40,145 nt of DNA from Lachnospiraceae bacterium (GTDB lineage Bacteria > Bacillota > Clostridia > Lachnospirales > Lachnospiraceae): the NCBI GenBank assembly GCA_030524525.1, contig JAUNGI010000005.1, forward strand, positions 73,047 through 113,191, in the 5' to 3' direction. Of the stretch, positions 14,444 through 22,321 are shown in pieces (position 1 is the first letter of the stretch; every line of letters begins with the position of its first letter). Below the pieces are notes generated by a model. That model was not told the origin of the DNA. It made no database searches and worked only from the letters and a program-made list of their open reading frames with translations. Position numbers and translations under genes: made by a program.

Positions 14444-14690
14444 GCCTTGTATATTAGGCGGTACACGATGACATTGAAAAGTCAACGATACAAAAGAAAG
14501 TGATTCGTCCCGTTACAGTGGGGCGCTGGGTAATAGTTAGGGAACGCCCCTATCAACCCCAGTTACCGAGACACGATATCTGTGTTAGCATCGGTTATAA
14601 AATGCAGCATACTGTAAACCATCCAAAGGTTAGGAAAAAATGACACGCTGCCGACGAAAGCGTGTAACAAATAGGTCGGTTTTATTATCT
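14444..14690 (+). ncRNA. Structured noncoding region with an H-type pseudoknot
   Basis: No coding frame of note spans this stretch. Pairings seen are GCCT/AGGC (14446-14459), GGGGCG/CGCCCC, GGTAA/TTACC, ACAC/GTGT around GATATCT and AACC/GGTT. Most striking is ACACGCT (14643-14649) with AGCGTGT (14659-14665), whose loop CCGAC (14651-14655) is complementary to GTCGG (14675-14679), a classic H-type pseudoknot. TTTTATT follows. It lies between tRNA-like elements 2 and 3, upstream of parA. It could be a regulatory RNA, a copy-control RNA or part of a replication origin. Confidence 0.5.
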
Positions 14691-14716
14691 GGACAAATCA
14701 AATTGTTGGGATAAAA

Positions 14717-14770
14717 GCAGCGTTTGGGATAAACGGGGTTCCCGGCGGGGTTCGACGCCCCGGCGTTGCT
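14717..14770 (+). ncRNA. tRNA-like element 3 (acceptor stem, one hairpin and T-arm)
   Basis: GCAGCGT (14717-14723) pairs with GCGTTGC (14763-14769), including GU pairs, with T at 14770. A 5-bp T-arm CGGGG/CCCCG (14746-14750, 14758-14762) carries the canonical 7-nt loop TTCGACG (14751-14757). The only other arm is GGGA...TCCC (14726-14743). At 54 nt there is no room for D and anticodon arms. It ends 35 nt before the parA start codon. Confidence 0.68.
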
Positions 14771-14805
14771 ATACTGATATAAAAATCAATCCAAAGGAGG
14801 ACACT

Positions 14806-15591
14806 ATGGGAAAGATTATCGCAATCGCAAATCAAAAAGGCGGTGTCGGGAAAACCACGACAACAAGCAACTTGGGCATTGGACTGGCAAAGCAAGGCAA
14901 GAAAGTCCTGCTGATCGATGCGGATGCACAGGGCAGCCTGACTGCGAGCTTAGGCTTTGCGGAGCCGGACAAGCTGGCGATCACGCTTGCAACGGTTATG
15001 GCAAATACCATCAACGACATTGATATGTCAGCCGGATACGGTATCTTTGAGCACGAAGAAGGGATATCGCTGCTGCCGGGCAATATCGAGTTGTCCGGCT
15101 TGGAGGTCTCGCTTGTAAACGCCATGAGTCGGGAACTGGTGCTGCGGGCGTATCTGGAGCGCATAAGAGAGGATTACGACTATATCCTGATCGACTGTAT
15201 GCCGTCGCTCGGTATGATCACCATCAACGCCTTTGCCTGTGCCGACAGTATCCTGATCCCTGTACAAGCGGCATATCTGCCTGTCAAAGGGCTGGAGCAG
15301 CTCATAAAAACCATCGGCAAAGTCAAGCGGCAGATCAATCCAAAACTGGAAATCGAGGGCATCCTGCTGACGATGGTAGACAGCCGCACCAACTATGCAA
15401 GGGATATCAGTGCTTTGCTGGTTGAGAGCTATAGCAGTAAGGTGCGGATCTTCCGCAGCAGCATCCCGCTCTCTGTTCGGGCGGCGGAGATATCTGCGGA
15501 GGGGTGCAGCATTTACCAGCACGACCCAAAAGGCAAGGTGGCAGTAGCCTACCAATCGCTTACGGAGGAGGTGCTTAAAAATGGGCATTAA
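14806..15591 (+). CDS. parA: ParA-family partition ATPase
   Basis: 261-residue deviant-Walker-A ATPase of the ParA/Soj type. The N-terminal IIAIANQKGGVGKTTTTSNL holds the deviant Walker A with its signature lysines. LLIDADAQGSLTASLGF and DYILIDCMPSLGMITINAF are the A' and B motifs. It would position or stabilise the excised circular form together with ParB by ATP-dependent binding to nucleoid DNA. The strong ribosome site AAAGGAGGA precedes the start. Its 3' end overlaps parB by 11 nt, so the two are coupled. Confidence 0.95.
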   Translation: MGKIIAIANQKGGVGKTTTTSNLGIGLAKQGKKVLLIDADAQGSLTASLGFAEPDKLAITLATVMANTINDIDMSAGYGIFEHEEGISLLPGNIELSGLEVSLVNAMSRELVLRAYLERIREDYDYILIDCMPSLGMITINAFACADSILIPVQAAYLPVKGLEQLIKTIGKVKRQINPKLEIEGILLTMVDSRTNYARDISALLVESYSSKVRIFRSSIPLSVRAAEISAEGCSIYQHDPKGKVAVAYQSLTEEVLKNGH

Positions 15592-16516
15592 GATCGGGAG
15601 CGCAGCAAAGGTCAAGATTAACAGCTTCGATGATCTGTTTGGAATGGATGAGTCCCGTGAGGCGCAAGGCTTGAGTGAGATCCGGGAGATCCCACTTGAT
15701 GAGATCGACAGCTTTCCGGGACATCCATTCCAAGTTTTGGTCAACGAGGACATGGCACAGCTCGTTGAGAGCATACAGCAAAACGGCGTTATGACTCCTG
15801 CTACGGTGCGGCAAAAAGAGGATGGACGGTATGAGTTGATTAGCGGACACCGGCGTAAATTGGCGTGTGAGCTTGCAGGGCTTTTGACGATGCGATGTGA
15901 GGTCAAGGAGTTGAGCAACGATGATGCAATAATCGCGATGGTTGAGAGCAACTTACAACGATCGGAGATCCTGCCAAGCGAAAAAGCGTTTGCCTATAAG
16001 ATGCGGCTGGAGGCGATGTCCCGGCAGGGGAAAAGGACGGATTTAACTTTGTCCCCAATGGGGACGAAGTTGCGAAGCGACAGTGAACTTGCCGAGAAAG
16101 TTGGTGTAAGTCGTAATCAAATACAACGCTATATCCGCCTGACCGAGTTAATTCCGGATCTGTTACAGCTTGTGGATGATAAGCGGATGGGGTTTCGACC
16201 GGCAGTGGAAGTCTCATATTTGACGAAGGAAGAACAAAATTGGCTGTTGGACGCCATGGAGCGGACGGATTGCTCACCGACAATCGCTCAAGCGGGGAAG
16301 CTCAAGGAGGTTAGTAAGCAGGGCGGGCTGACGGAAAATAGGATTTTTCTTATCTTACAGGAACAGGAAAAGGAAAAGTCAGCGTTCCGGGATAAGCGGA
16401 TTACGGAGCTGATTCCGAAGTCGATTCCCAAAGGACAGGAGACGGATTATGTAATCAAAGCGTTGGAGTTTTATAACAAGCGTTTGGAGGCGTCGGAGGG
16501 AAAGGAAGGGCAATAA
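15581..16516 (+). CDS. parB: ParB/Spo0J-family partition protein
   Basis: 311-residue centromere-binding partner of ParA. The ParB N-domain (about 35-130) shows EIPLDEIDSFPGHPFQV, LVESIQQNGVMTPATV, the CTP-binding box ELISGHRRKLACELAG and VESNLQRSEILPSEKAFAY. A helix-turn-helix follows (about 165-200, SELAEKVGVSRNQIQRYIRL), then a C-terminal dimerisation part. GGAGGTG within the end of parA serves as ribosome site. No parS-like palindrome was recognised by eye. Confidence 0.94.
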   Translation: MGIKIGSAAKVKINSFDDLFGMDESREAQGLSEIREIPLDEIDSFPGHPFQVLVNEDMAQLVESIQQNGVMTPATVRQKEDGRYELISGHRRKLACELAGLLTMRCEVKELSNDDAIIAMVESNLQRSEILPSEKAFAYKMRLEAMSRQGKRTDLTLSPMGTKLRSDSELAEKVGVSRNQIQRYIRLTELIPDLLQLVDDKRMGFRPAVEVSYLTKEEQNWLLDAMERTDCSPTIAQAGKLKEVSKQGGLTENRIFLILQEQEKEKSAFRDKRITELIPKSIPKGQETDYVIKALEFYNKRLEASEGKEGQ

Positions 16517-16517
16517 T

Positions 16518-16982
16518 ATGGCGGAGCAAAAAAAAATTATGATGGCAAGGTTGGCGCCGACACAAGAAGAGCCGATTGCATACCAGGTTGGAGAAATAAA
16601 TGAAGCCGAATACGGCGAAGAATGGGACGGGAACGTTTTCGGATATGTGAGAAATGCCATAGAAGATTGGGACGACGCGGAATTGGTAAAGTATTCTGAA
16701 TCGAACATTACGGTTTACGAACCTGCGTTCGGCGATATCATAGGTGATATTTATATTCTCATGTGCGGCGGCACCCCATGCGAGATTTACTGGTGCGAGA
16801 AAGTGCCAGAGATTGAGGCACAGGTAGAGGATCTTAACGATGTAGAACTTTGCCAGCTGGCTGTGGTCGAGGCGGGACGATATTCCGGGCGTCGGAGAGA
16901 AACGTCGCCCAGCGCTGATGGCAGAAAGGCCGCTGCTGCCGGAGAAAAGCGGGAGAAGCGGCACATACATGGGAAAAGATAG
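16518..16982 (+). CDS. Hypothetical ICE protein downstream of parB
   Basis: A 154-residue acidic protein with a basic tail. The body (PIAYQVGEINEAEYGEEWDG, NVFGYVRNAIEDWDDAELVK, FGDIIGDIYILMCGGTPCEIYW) looks globular with several aromatic and acidic residues. After residue 120 it becomes Arg/Lys/Ala rich and probably disordered (RRRETSPSADGRKAAAAGEK). No family is recognised. It begins 1 nt after the parB stop, so it is in the partition operon. Its only visible ribosome site (GGAGGGAAAGGAAGG) lies in the end of parB. Confidence 0.72.
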   Translation: MAEQKKIMMARLAPTQEEPIAYQVGEINEAEYGEEWDGNVFGYVRNAIEDWDDAELVKYSESNITVYEPAFGDIIGDIYILMCGGTPCEIYWCEKVPEIEAQVEDLNDVELCQLAVVEAGRYSGRRRETSPSADGRKAAAAGEKREKRHIHGKR

Positions 16983-17003
16983 GAGAGGAGGCGAACTACA
17001 TTA

Positions 17004-17306
17004 ATGAACAAAGGAAACGAGCCGGTATCTTATTTGCGTGACAGTGGTTTGTCACTGCGCGCGAAGGGGTTGCTGGCAACGATGCTGTCCTATCCTGAGG
17101 GGCGTAGGGTCACGGCGGACACATGGGCGGAGCTTTCCGGCGGCAGCATCCGTACAATCTACAACGTCATCAAGGAGCTGGAGAAAAAAGGGTATCTGAC
17201 GCAGCGACGCTGTCAGGACAACAATGGATACTATAAAGGCGGGATCATATACGCATTATACCCTAGGGGTAAGGCAACATCCCCGAAAAGGGTGATTGGG
17301 ATATGA
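17004..17306 (+). CDS. Helix-turn-helix (HTH_36-like) protein
   Basis: A 100-residue winged-helix protein, NEPVSYLRDSGLSLRAKGLL, then ATMLSYPEG, TADTWAELSGGSIRTIYNVI and KELEKKGYLTQRRCQDNNGY. This resembles the N-terminal DNA-binding domain of phage and plasmid replication-initiation proteins (HTH_36/RepA_N-associated). The replication C-terminal domain is absent, and the protein ends shortly after the wing (IIYALYPRGKATSPKRVIGI). AGGAGAGGAGGC upstream is a good ribosome site. It could be a regulator or a truncated replication protein. Confidence 0.75.
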   Translation: MNKGNEPVSYLRDSGLSLRAKGLLATMLSYPEGRRVTADTWAELSGGSIRTIYNVIKELEKKGYLTQRRCQDNNGYYKGGIIYALYPRGKATSPKRVIGI

Positions 17307-17352
17307 GACAGCTATATATAAAGGAAGAAGCAAAAATACAGAAAGGGGAAAA

Positions 17353-18345
17353 ATGATGAAAAGATGGATATTATTTATGGTTTCTTTGGTTGGCGGCGGT
17401 CTTATTCTTATACTCCTAATTGTGCTTGGAGGCGGCAAGTCGCTTTCGCGGGATGCGGAGGTTTGTCTTGGCGCTGTTTGTGTAGTCTGGATGTTGGCGG
17501 AGGCTGCATATATGATGTTCCTCTTGATAACGGATGGAGAGGAAAGCCTTTGGGGATTTATACGCAGCTGGCAAATTGAAAAAACAGAAAAGCGGGAAAC
17601 CGGGTTGCTTGCGACAAGCACCACGTCAGATGATGGGGAGCAAGCAGAGGAGCAGCCGGATGAGGCGCTGGCTCTGGCTCGGCAAAACTGGGAAACGATT
17701 TGTGCACAGTGTCACGATTGTGGCTGTGATCTGTTTCCCTACGGGGAGCAGCAGCTTTTTCTGCGGGACGCTCTAAAAGAGGCTATACGCGTCGTACTCT
17801 ATACAAAATATCAGGCGCGCATAGAGGCTCTGAGCATCTACTTTATTATTAAAAAAGGCGAGCCGGGGTTCCGAATTTCCTACATCCGCAGCAGTGTTGT
17901 TAAGCGGGAGCAATTTATCTTTCCCAAATTCGCCGGTAAGCCGTCCGACGACGAGCTGATGGTGCTGCTAATACAGGGCGCGGTGGAACGTTGGAGGGTC
18001 ATCCGAGATGCCTTTGCAGAATGGGGCATTATTACATCTTCGGCAAATACGTTTTCTGCTGATAACAGGGTGTTGACAAGAGACGAGGTATTGAAGCTGC
18101 AAGACGAAAACGCAGAGCTGCGGAAGGTGAACGAAGAACTTCGGGAGATGAACAAGACGCTCTTGGAACATAACACAAAACTGCAATCGGAACAAAATAA
18201 ACTCCAGAAAGAGCTTGACGATCTGGCGGCAGATTATAAGATGCTGCGTGCACGTTACGATATGCTGGACACCAAGACACGAACACTTACGGATACAATC
18301 CAACAACTAAATATAGATTTTCTATCCGGCTCTATCCGGCAGTAA
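17353..18345 (+). CDS. Membrane-anchored coiled-coil protein of unknown function
   Basis: About 330 residues. Two N-terminal membrane segments (WILFMVSLVGGGLILILLIV; AEVCLGAVCVVWMLAEAAYM) are followed by a soluble alpha/beta region (about 95-235, with ALARQNWETICAQCHDCGCD and GFRISYIRSSVVKREQFIF). A long heptad-repeat coiled coil occupies residues about 240-320 (LKLQDENAELRKVNEELREM, KTLLEHNTKLQSEQNKLQKE). Start ATGs at 17353 and 17356 are both possible after GAAAGGGG; the second has better spacing. No enzymatic motif is seen. It sits next to a tiny membrane protein and a CAP lipoprotein, which hints at an envelope role. Confidence 0.72.
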   Translation: MMKRWILFMVSLVGGGLILILLIVLGGGKSLSRDAEVCLGAVCVVWMLAEAAYMMFLLITDGEESLWGFIRSWQIEKTEKRETGLLATSTTSDDGEQAEEQPDEALALARQNWETICAQCHDCGCDLFPYGEQQLFLRDALKEAIRVVLYTKYQARIEALSIYFIIKKGEPGFRISYIRSSVVKREQFIFPKFAGKPSDDELMVLLIQGAVERWRVIRDAFAEWGIITSSANTFSADNRVLTRDEVLKLQDENAELRKVNEELREMNKTLLEHNTKLQSEQNKLQKELDDLAADYKMLRARYDMLDTKTRTLTDTIQQLNIDFLSGSIRQ

Positions 18346-18385
18346 AAATGATGAAAAAGTGCCTGACATTTGATCCGGAGTGATT

Positions 18386-18404
18386 GCACAAAATGTGCTT
18401 CTTT
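18386..18404 (+). terminator. Weak hairpin terminator
   Basis: GCACA and TGTGC around AAA form a 5-bp stem at about 18386-18399, followed by TTCTTTT. It lies between the coiled-coil gene and the next promoter, where an operon boundary is expected. The short stem makes the call tentative. Confidence 0.45.
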
Positions 18405-18408
18405 TCCG

Positions 18409-18436
18409 TTGACGCGGAGGGGATATATAGTATAAA
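18409..18436 (+). promoter_or_regulatory. Promoter ahead of the small membrane protein and CAP lipoprotein
   Basis: TTGACG (18409-18414), a 16-nt spacer and TATAAA (18431-18436), directly upstream of a GAGGGGGGA ribosome site. Confidence 0.6.
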
Positions 18437-18453
18437 ATGAGGGGGGAAAATAC

Positions 18454-18627
18454 ATGAAAATTTCAGCAGCGTTTTGGGTTTTCTTGGGCAATATGCTTGT
18501 TGTGACTGCCTGCGTTATTCTCACAGTTTTTGGTGCTGCAGTGGAGACAATCACGTTTATACTGACGGCTACTGGAGAGATATGTGTTATAACCGGATTG
18601 ATAAAGGAGTGGAAAAATGAAGCATAG
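18454..18627 (+). CDS. Small two-segment membrane protein
   Basis: A 57-residue ORF with a very strong ribosome site (GAGGGGGGAAAA). Two hydrophobic helices are visible: AAFWVFLGNMLVVTACVILT and ETITFILTATGEICVITGLI. The tail is KEWKNEA. Its stop lies inside the next gene (start 18617), a 4-codon overlap that suggests coupling to the CAP lipoprotein. No family is recognised. Confidence 0.65.
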   Translation: MKISAAFWVFLGNMLVVTACVILTVFGAAVETITFILTATGEICVITGLIKEWKNEA

Positions 18628-19612
18628 AAATTTATCGCTGCTCAGCTTGCTGCTGGCAACGATCTTACTATTCGCCGCCTGTGGCAAAAAGCAAGAACCG
18701 GCTTCCGGCGCTGCTGCCGCTACGCCGTCAGGGATCGGTGCAGCTGGGGAAGCTTCCGGCACGCCGACCACCGACAGTAACCTCTCGTCGGCTCCGGGAA
18801 CCCCGACGCCCATTGGACTGACCACGCAGCCCACACAGGGCGCGGCGGCAACGCCGGACATTGACTCAGTTACACCAACAATCACACTGAGTGATCCTAC
18901 GATTATACCAAGCGGCGCAGCGACGCCGTCTCCGGACACCAAGCAGCCGGAACCGTCCTCGGCGGCAAATCCGGGCACGGCAACGCCGATCCTGACTACA
19001 GCCGCAGGAAAGACGCCGACGAAGGCTGCGGGGAATACGTCTACACCGACGCTAACGCCGAAAAAGAGTTCGGGCAACACGTCTACGCCAAGTCCGACAC
19101 CAAGCAAAAAGCCGGGAAATACCTCGACGCCCAGCCCGACGCCTACGCCGGAGCCGGTCGTGTGGGATGAACCGTGGGAGGATGCGGTTTGTCGGGACGA
19201 TATTGCGGCGGCGCTGATGCAAAAGGTCAATGCATATCGGGTAAATAAGGGGATTCCGGCGTACGAAGATCCTTATGATTGTCGTGCATCGGTAGCGGAT
19301 TATCTATTTAATGCAGCGCATCGTGTTGCAAGAGAACAAGTACTTCTGCGAGATGCCCGGCATGAAAATAACCAGATTGGTACTGGCGTCGTTTGGTATA
19401 CGACTGGAAAAGATGCAGATTTCATAGACACTATCGCGGAAACGGCATTTTCACACTGGTACAATTCCAAGGCGCATAACGCAAACATGCTTGATGATAG
19501 CTCCCCTTATTACATTGATGTCGCAGTTATGGCGGTCTATGAATGGTACGATGGGATGTTCTACTATTATACCTGCATTATGGGAAGTTCGACGACATCG
19601 GTTCGGAATTAA
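18617..19612 (+). CDS. CAP (SCP/PR1-like) domain lipoprotein with Pro/Thr-rich stalk
   Basis: A 331-residue exported lipoprotein. The signal peptide ends in the lipobox LLFAAC with the lipidated Cys22. Residues about 25-175 form a low-complexity Pro/Thr/Ser/Gly stalk with repeats such as GNTSTPSPTP and GNTSTPTLTP, likely a wall-spanning linker. The C-terminal CAP-type domain (about 185-331) shows MQKVNAYRVNKGIPAYEDPY, FIDTIAETAFSHWYNSKAHN, ANMLDDSSPYYIDVAVMAVY. The A..A..W..S..HN.NML pattern is diagnostic. CAP proteins are secreted and act variously as proteases, lipid binders or defence/adhesion factors; the role here is unknown. Confidence 0.85.
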   Translation: MKHRNLSLLSLLLATILLFAACGKKQEPASGAAAATPSGIGAAGEASGTPTTDSNLSSAPGTPTPIGLTTQPTQGAAATPDIDSVTPTITLSDPTIIPSGAATPSPDTKQPEPSSAANPGTATPILTTAAGKTPTKAAGNTSTPTLTPKKSSGNTSTPSPTPSKKPGNTSTPSPTPTPEPVVWDEPWEDAVCRDDIAAALMQKVNAYRVNKGIPAYEDPYDCRASVADYLFNAAHRVAREQVLLRDARHENNQIGTGVVWYTTGKDADFIDTIAETAFSHWYNSKAHNANMLDDSSPYYIDVAVMAVYEWYDGMFYYYTCIMGSSTTSVRN

Positions 19613-19643
19613 ACAGAGTACCCCAATTGAATAGCTAGCTAAG

Positions 19644-19675
19644 AGAGAAGCAAAACCTCCTTGCTTCTCTTTTTT
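19644..19675 (+). terminator. Rho-independent terminator after the CAP lipoprotein gene
   Basis: AGAGAAGCAA (19644-19653) pairs perfectly with TTGCTTCTCT (19661-19670), loop AACCTCC, and is followed by a T-run. Confidence 0.88.
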
Positions 19676-19692
19676 GCGCCTATTTTTCAACG

Positions 19693-19717
19693 AAACAACC
19701 CGCTTCGGCGGTTGTTT
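19693..19717 (+). promoter_or_regulatory. Hairpin in the leader of the adhesin operon
   Basis: AAACAACC (19693-19700) pairs with GGTTGTTT (19710-19717). An inner GC/GC pair carries a TTCG tetraloop, with C19701 bulged. It sits 30 nt before the adhesin start and could be a second terminator, an RNA stabiliser or a processing site. Confidence 0.5.
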
Positions 19718-19747
19718 ATATAACAAACTAAGAAAGGAAGGATGCTT

Positions 19748-22078
19748 ATGAAAAAGCACAAAATCATCTCGCTGGTTCTGGCGGCGCTGCTTTTGCTGTC
19801 CAGCGCTTCCAGCGGCTTGGGCATTGCACAGGCGGCGAACACCGGAACCACCGAGAACAAGCAGTCTGCCGCGTATTTTTTAGTAAAAGAGACGTCAGAC
19901 GGCAGTTGGCTTACAAAGTACAACTGGATTCACTACATCACGATCGGCGGTACGAAGTACCCGGCGTACTGCGTGGAATCCAGCCGTACCAATCCGTTAG
20001 ACGGTGCGACCTACGAGCAGATCGACAGCAGCTCCATGGGGTATTCCTCGACGGCGCTGTCAGGGCTGCGGGAAATCGTCAGGAACGGCTATCCGTACAG
20101 CACGAAGATCAATGGTACAAGCCTGAGCGCGGAACAGGCACAGGCAGCCACCCAGATGGCGATCCGCATGTGGCTCTCTTACCGCAAGGAGCAGGAGGGC
20201 GCGAGCTACAACGTCTCCGGCATGTACAACCCGGAACCGGCAGCCGGAAATGTCCGTATCAAAGCCGGGACCGCGTCCGGTGCGACGGACGTTTACAACG
20301 CGGCGATCGCCTTGTACAAGATCGCCAAGTCCGGGAGTACGACAACGTTTAGTGTGGCAGCAACAAGTACCGGCAGCGTGACGTTCCCGACCAGTACCAG
20401 CGATCCGTATTATCATGTACAGATCAGGGTCACAATGACCGGCTGTGACTACGCAACTCTTACGGGATTGCCGTCGGATGTTACCATACTGGCGGTAACA
20501 TCCGGTACAAAAACACAGATTAAAAACGGAGCAGTGGTAACGCTACAGGTTCCTGAAAGTTATGCCGGCAAGACGTTACAGTATACGCTGACCGGTTACA
20601 GTAATAAAGGAAATACGTCCCTACAGTTTTATCGATCGAGCAATTCGCCGAACAGCTATCAACGGCTGTTTGTACCTGTGTCGAGCTATGCGTCGGTAAC
20701 GGGGAGCGGCGGGACGTATGCAATGCCGACTTATTCGCGCGGATCGCTGAAAATTCATAAGACAGATGTTGACACTGGAACGGCACTGTCTGGGGCGGTG
20801 TTTGCCTTTTATGAGTGGTCGGCAAGCAAAAACAACTACGTGCTCTCCGAGGACTACGTAATCCAAGAAACGGAGGAAAAAGGAACTTATACCTTGTTTT
20901 TGGCTGGTAATAGTGACGGAAAAGCCCAAATCCTCTACACCACCGAAAACCTCGGTAAGATCAAAGTCGTCGAGACCAAAGCGCCCGCCGGTTACTCCAA
21001 CATCGACCCCGCCACTGGGCAGCCCTACGAGTGGGAGCGGCAGTTCACCAACGACGGCGAGGTACATACCATCACGATCGATGCGGTGAACGAACGTGCG
21101 GAAACCGATGCCTACCTCTGCCTGTACAAGGAGAGCGACGCCAATCAGCCGCTTTCGGGCGTCAAGTTTAGCGTCTACTCCGACGAGGTGTGTAAGACCC
21201 TCTTGCAGACAATCAGTACCGACGCCTCCGGCTACGCCATCAGCACGGCGATCCCTGTCCAGATTGGCGAGGAACGCACCGTCTACGTCCGGGAACTGTA
21301 TCAGGGTGGCAGCTATGGCGGCGGCTACTATCTGCCGGACGATACGGTCTATACGGTGACGCTGACAGAAGCAAACACAGAGGATAACCCCGCGCGCGTG
21401 GGCGGCGAGGACTTCGTGATCGTCAACCAGCGGCGGCTTGCCTATCTGGAGCTGACCAAGCTGCGGGACGATACGGACGCGCCGATCAAGGGCGTTCGCT
21501 TTAAGATCTCTCAGACGGCGACGATGGACGCAGTGATCGAGACGATCACCACCGACGCTAACGGCTACGCCAAGAGCGCGGCGATCAACATCCCTGCCGA
21601 GGGCTATACGGTCTATGTGCAGGAGGTACCGCAGGACGGATATGTCCCGGACGACACGGTCTATGCGGTCAAGTTGTACTCGGATCGGATCGCGGTCGTA
21701 AACGACGGCCCGATCTACAACACGCCGACCAAGGTCGAGCTCAGTAAGACCGATCTTGTGACCGGACAGGAGATCCCGGATGCAAAGATGCGACTATGGG
21801 AAGTCGTGCAGCTTGGCAGCATGACGGCGCGGCAGATCGTTACGGTCACGACTGAGGACGGGCAGACCGGTACGAGCTGGATCACCACCGGCGAAGTAAC
21901 AAAGATCTATGCGCAGCTCAAGGCAGGGGCGACCTATATCTTGGAGGAGATCGCCGCACCGGACGGCTACCTGATCGCACACGAGGTGGAGTTTACCGTC
22001 AATGCAGACGGCAGCATCACCAAGGTGCATATGGAGGATGACTGTACGAAGGTGCTTGTGCGCAAGGTTACAAAGTAA
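19748..22078 (+). CDS. Secreted thioester-domain adhesin with SpaA/Cna-B-type repeats
   Basis: 776 residues with a cleavable signal peptide (ending ...SGLGIAQA). A thioester domain (about 35-190) has the Cys75 motif YPAYCVE and the partner Gln136 in ATQMAIRMW, expected to form an internal Cys-Gln thioester that can bond host amines. At least four Cna-B/SpaA-like domains follow (from about 330). Each has a strand-A lysine (LKIHKTD, LCLYKES, LELTKLR, VELSKTD) and a late E-x-x-APxGY-like element (VVETKAPAGY, EEIAAPDGY), the setting for isopeptide bonds. The C-terminus (TKVLVRKVTK) has neither LPxTG motif nor membrane helix. GGAAGG places the start at 19748. It heads a three-adhesin operon. Confidence 0.88.
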   Translation: MKKHKIISLVLAALLLLSSASSGLGIAQAANTGTTENKQSAAYFLVKETSDGSWLTKYNWIHYITIGGTKYPAYCVESSRTNPLDGATYEQIDSSSMGYSSTALSGLREIVRNGYPYSTKINGTSLSAEQAQAATQMAIRMWLSYRKEQEGASYNVSGMYNPEPAAGNVRIKAGTASGATDVYNAAIALYKIAKSGSTTTFSVAATSTGSVTFPTSTSDPYYHVQIRVTMTGCDYATLTGLPSDVTILAVTSGTKTQIKNGAVVTLQVPESYAGKTLQYTLTGYSNKGNTSLQFYRSSNSPNSYQRLFVPVSSYASVTGSGGTYAMPTYSRGSLKIHKTDVDTGTALSGAVFAFYEWSASKNNYVLSEDYVIQETEEKGTYTLFLAGNSDGKAQILYTTENLGKIKVVETKAPAGYSNIDPATGQPYEWERQFTNDGEVHTITIDAVNERAETDAYLCLYKESDANQPLSGVKFSVYSDEVCKTLLQTISTDASGYAISTAIPVQIGEERTVYVRELYQGGSYGGGYYLPDDTVYTVTLTEANTEDNPARVGGEDFVIVNQRRLAYLELTKLRDDTDAPIKGVRFKISQTATMDAVIETITTDANGYAKSAAINIPAEGYTVYVQEVPQDGYVPDDTVYAVKLYSDRIAVVNDGPIYNTPTKVELSKTDLVTGQEIPDAKMRLWEVVQLGSMTARQIVTVTTEDGQTGTSWITTGEVTKIYAQLKAGATYILEEIAAPDGYLIAHEVEFTVNADGSITKVHMEDDCTKVLVRKVTK

Positions 22079-22091
22079 AAGGAGGGCGAAG

Positions 22092-22265
22092 ATGAAACGC
22101 AGCAAAGAAGAAATCACCGCGGAGATTGCCAAAGTGGAAAAAGCTCGGCAGGCTGCAAGCCGAAAGGAAGCCCGCTGTATCCGGCGTCTGGTGGAATTGC
22201 ATCAGGAACTGGAGGAAGCCAACGAGGTTATGCAGCGCTTGGCAGAATTGTGCAGCCGGAGCTGA
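22092..22265 (+). CDS. Small coiled-coil protein inside the adhesin operon
   Basis: A 57-residue, highly charged helical protein, EEITAEIAKVEKARQAASRK then RRLVELHQELEEANEVMQRL. It has heptad spacing and no signal peptide, so it is cytoplasmic. The ribosome site is GGAGGGCGA. It lies between two exported SpaA-type genes. No function is recognised. Confidence 0.68.
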   Translation: MKRSKEEITAEIAKVEKARQAASRKEARCIRRLVELHQELEEANEVMQRLAELCSRS

Positions 22266-22321
22266 AAAAGCAGAGCAAGGCAGTTATGCCATAGGAAATT
22301 TTGAAAGGAAGGAAACATACT

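Noticed and set aside
14352-14770. Canonical tRNA genes, or a tmRNA spanning elements 2 and 3
   Set aside because: Each element is only 54-60 nt without an anticodon arm, and each closes its own acceptor stem, so neither a standard tRNA nor a tmRNA with one acceptor formed by distant ends fits.
18463-19230. 255-codon minus-strand frame rich in Gly and Val
   Set aside because: It mirrors the low-complexity Pro/Thr stalk of the CAP lipoprotein; no ribosome site or family.
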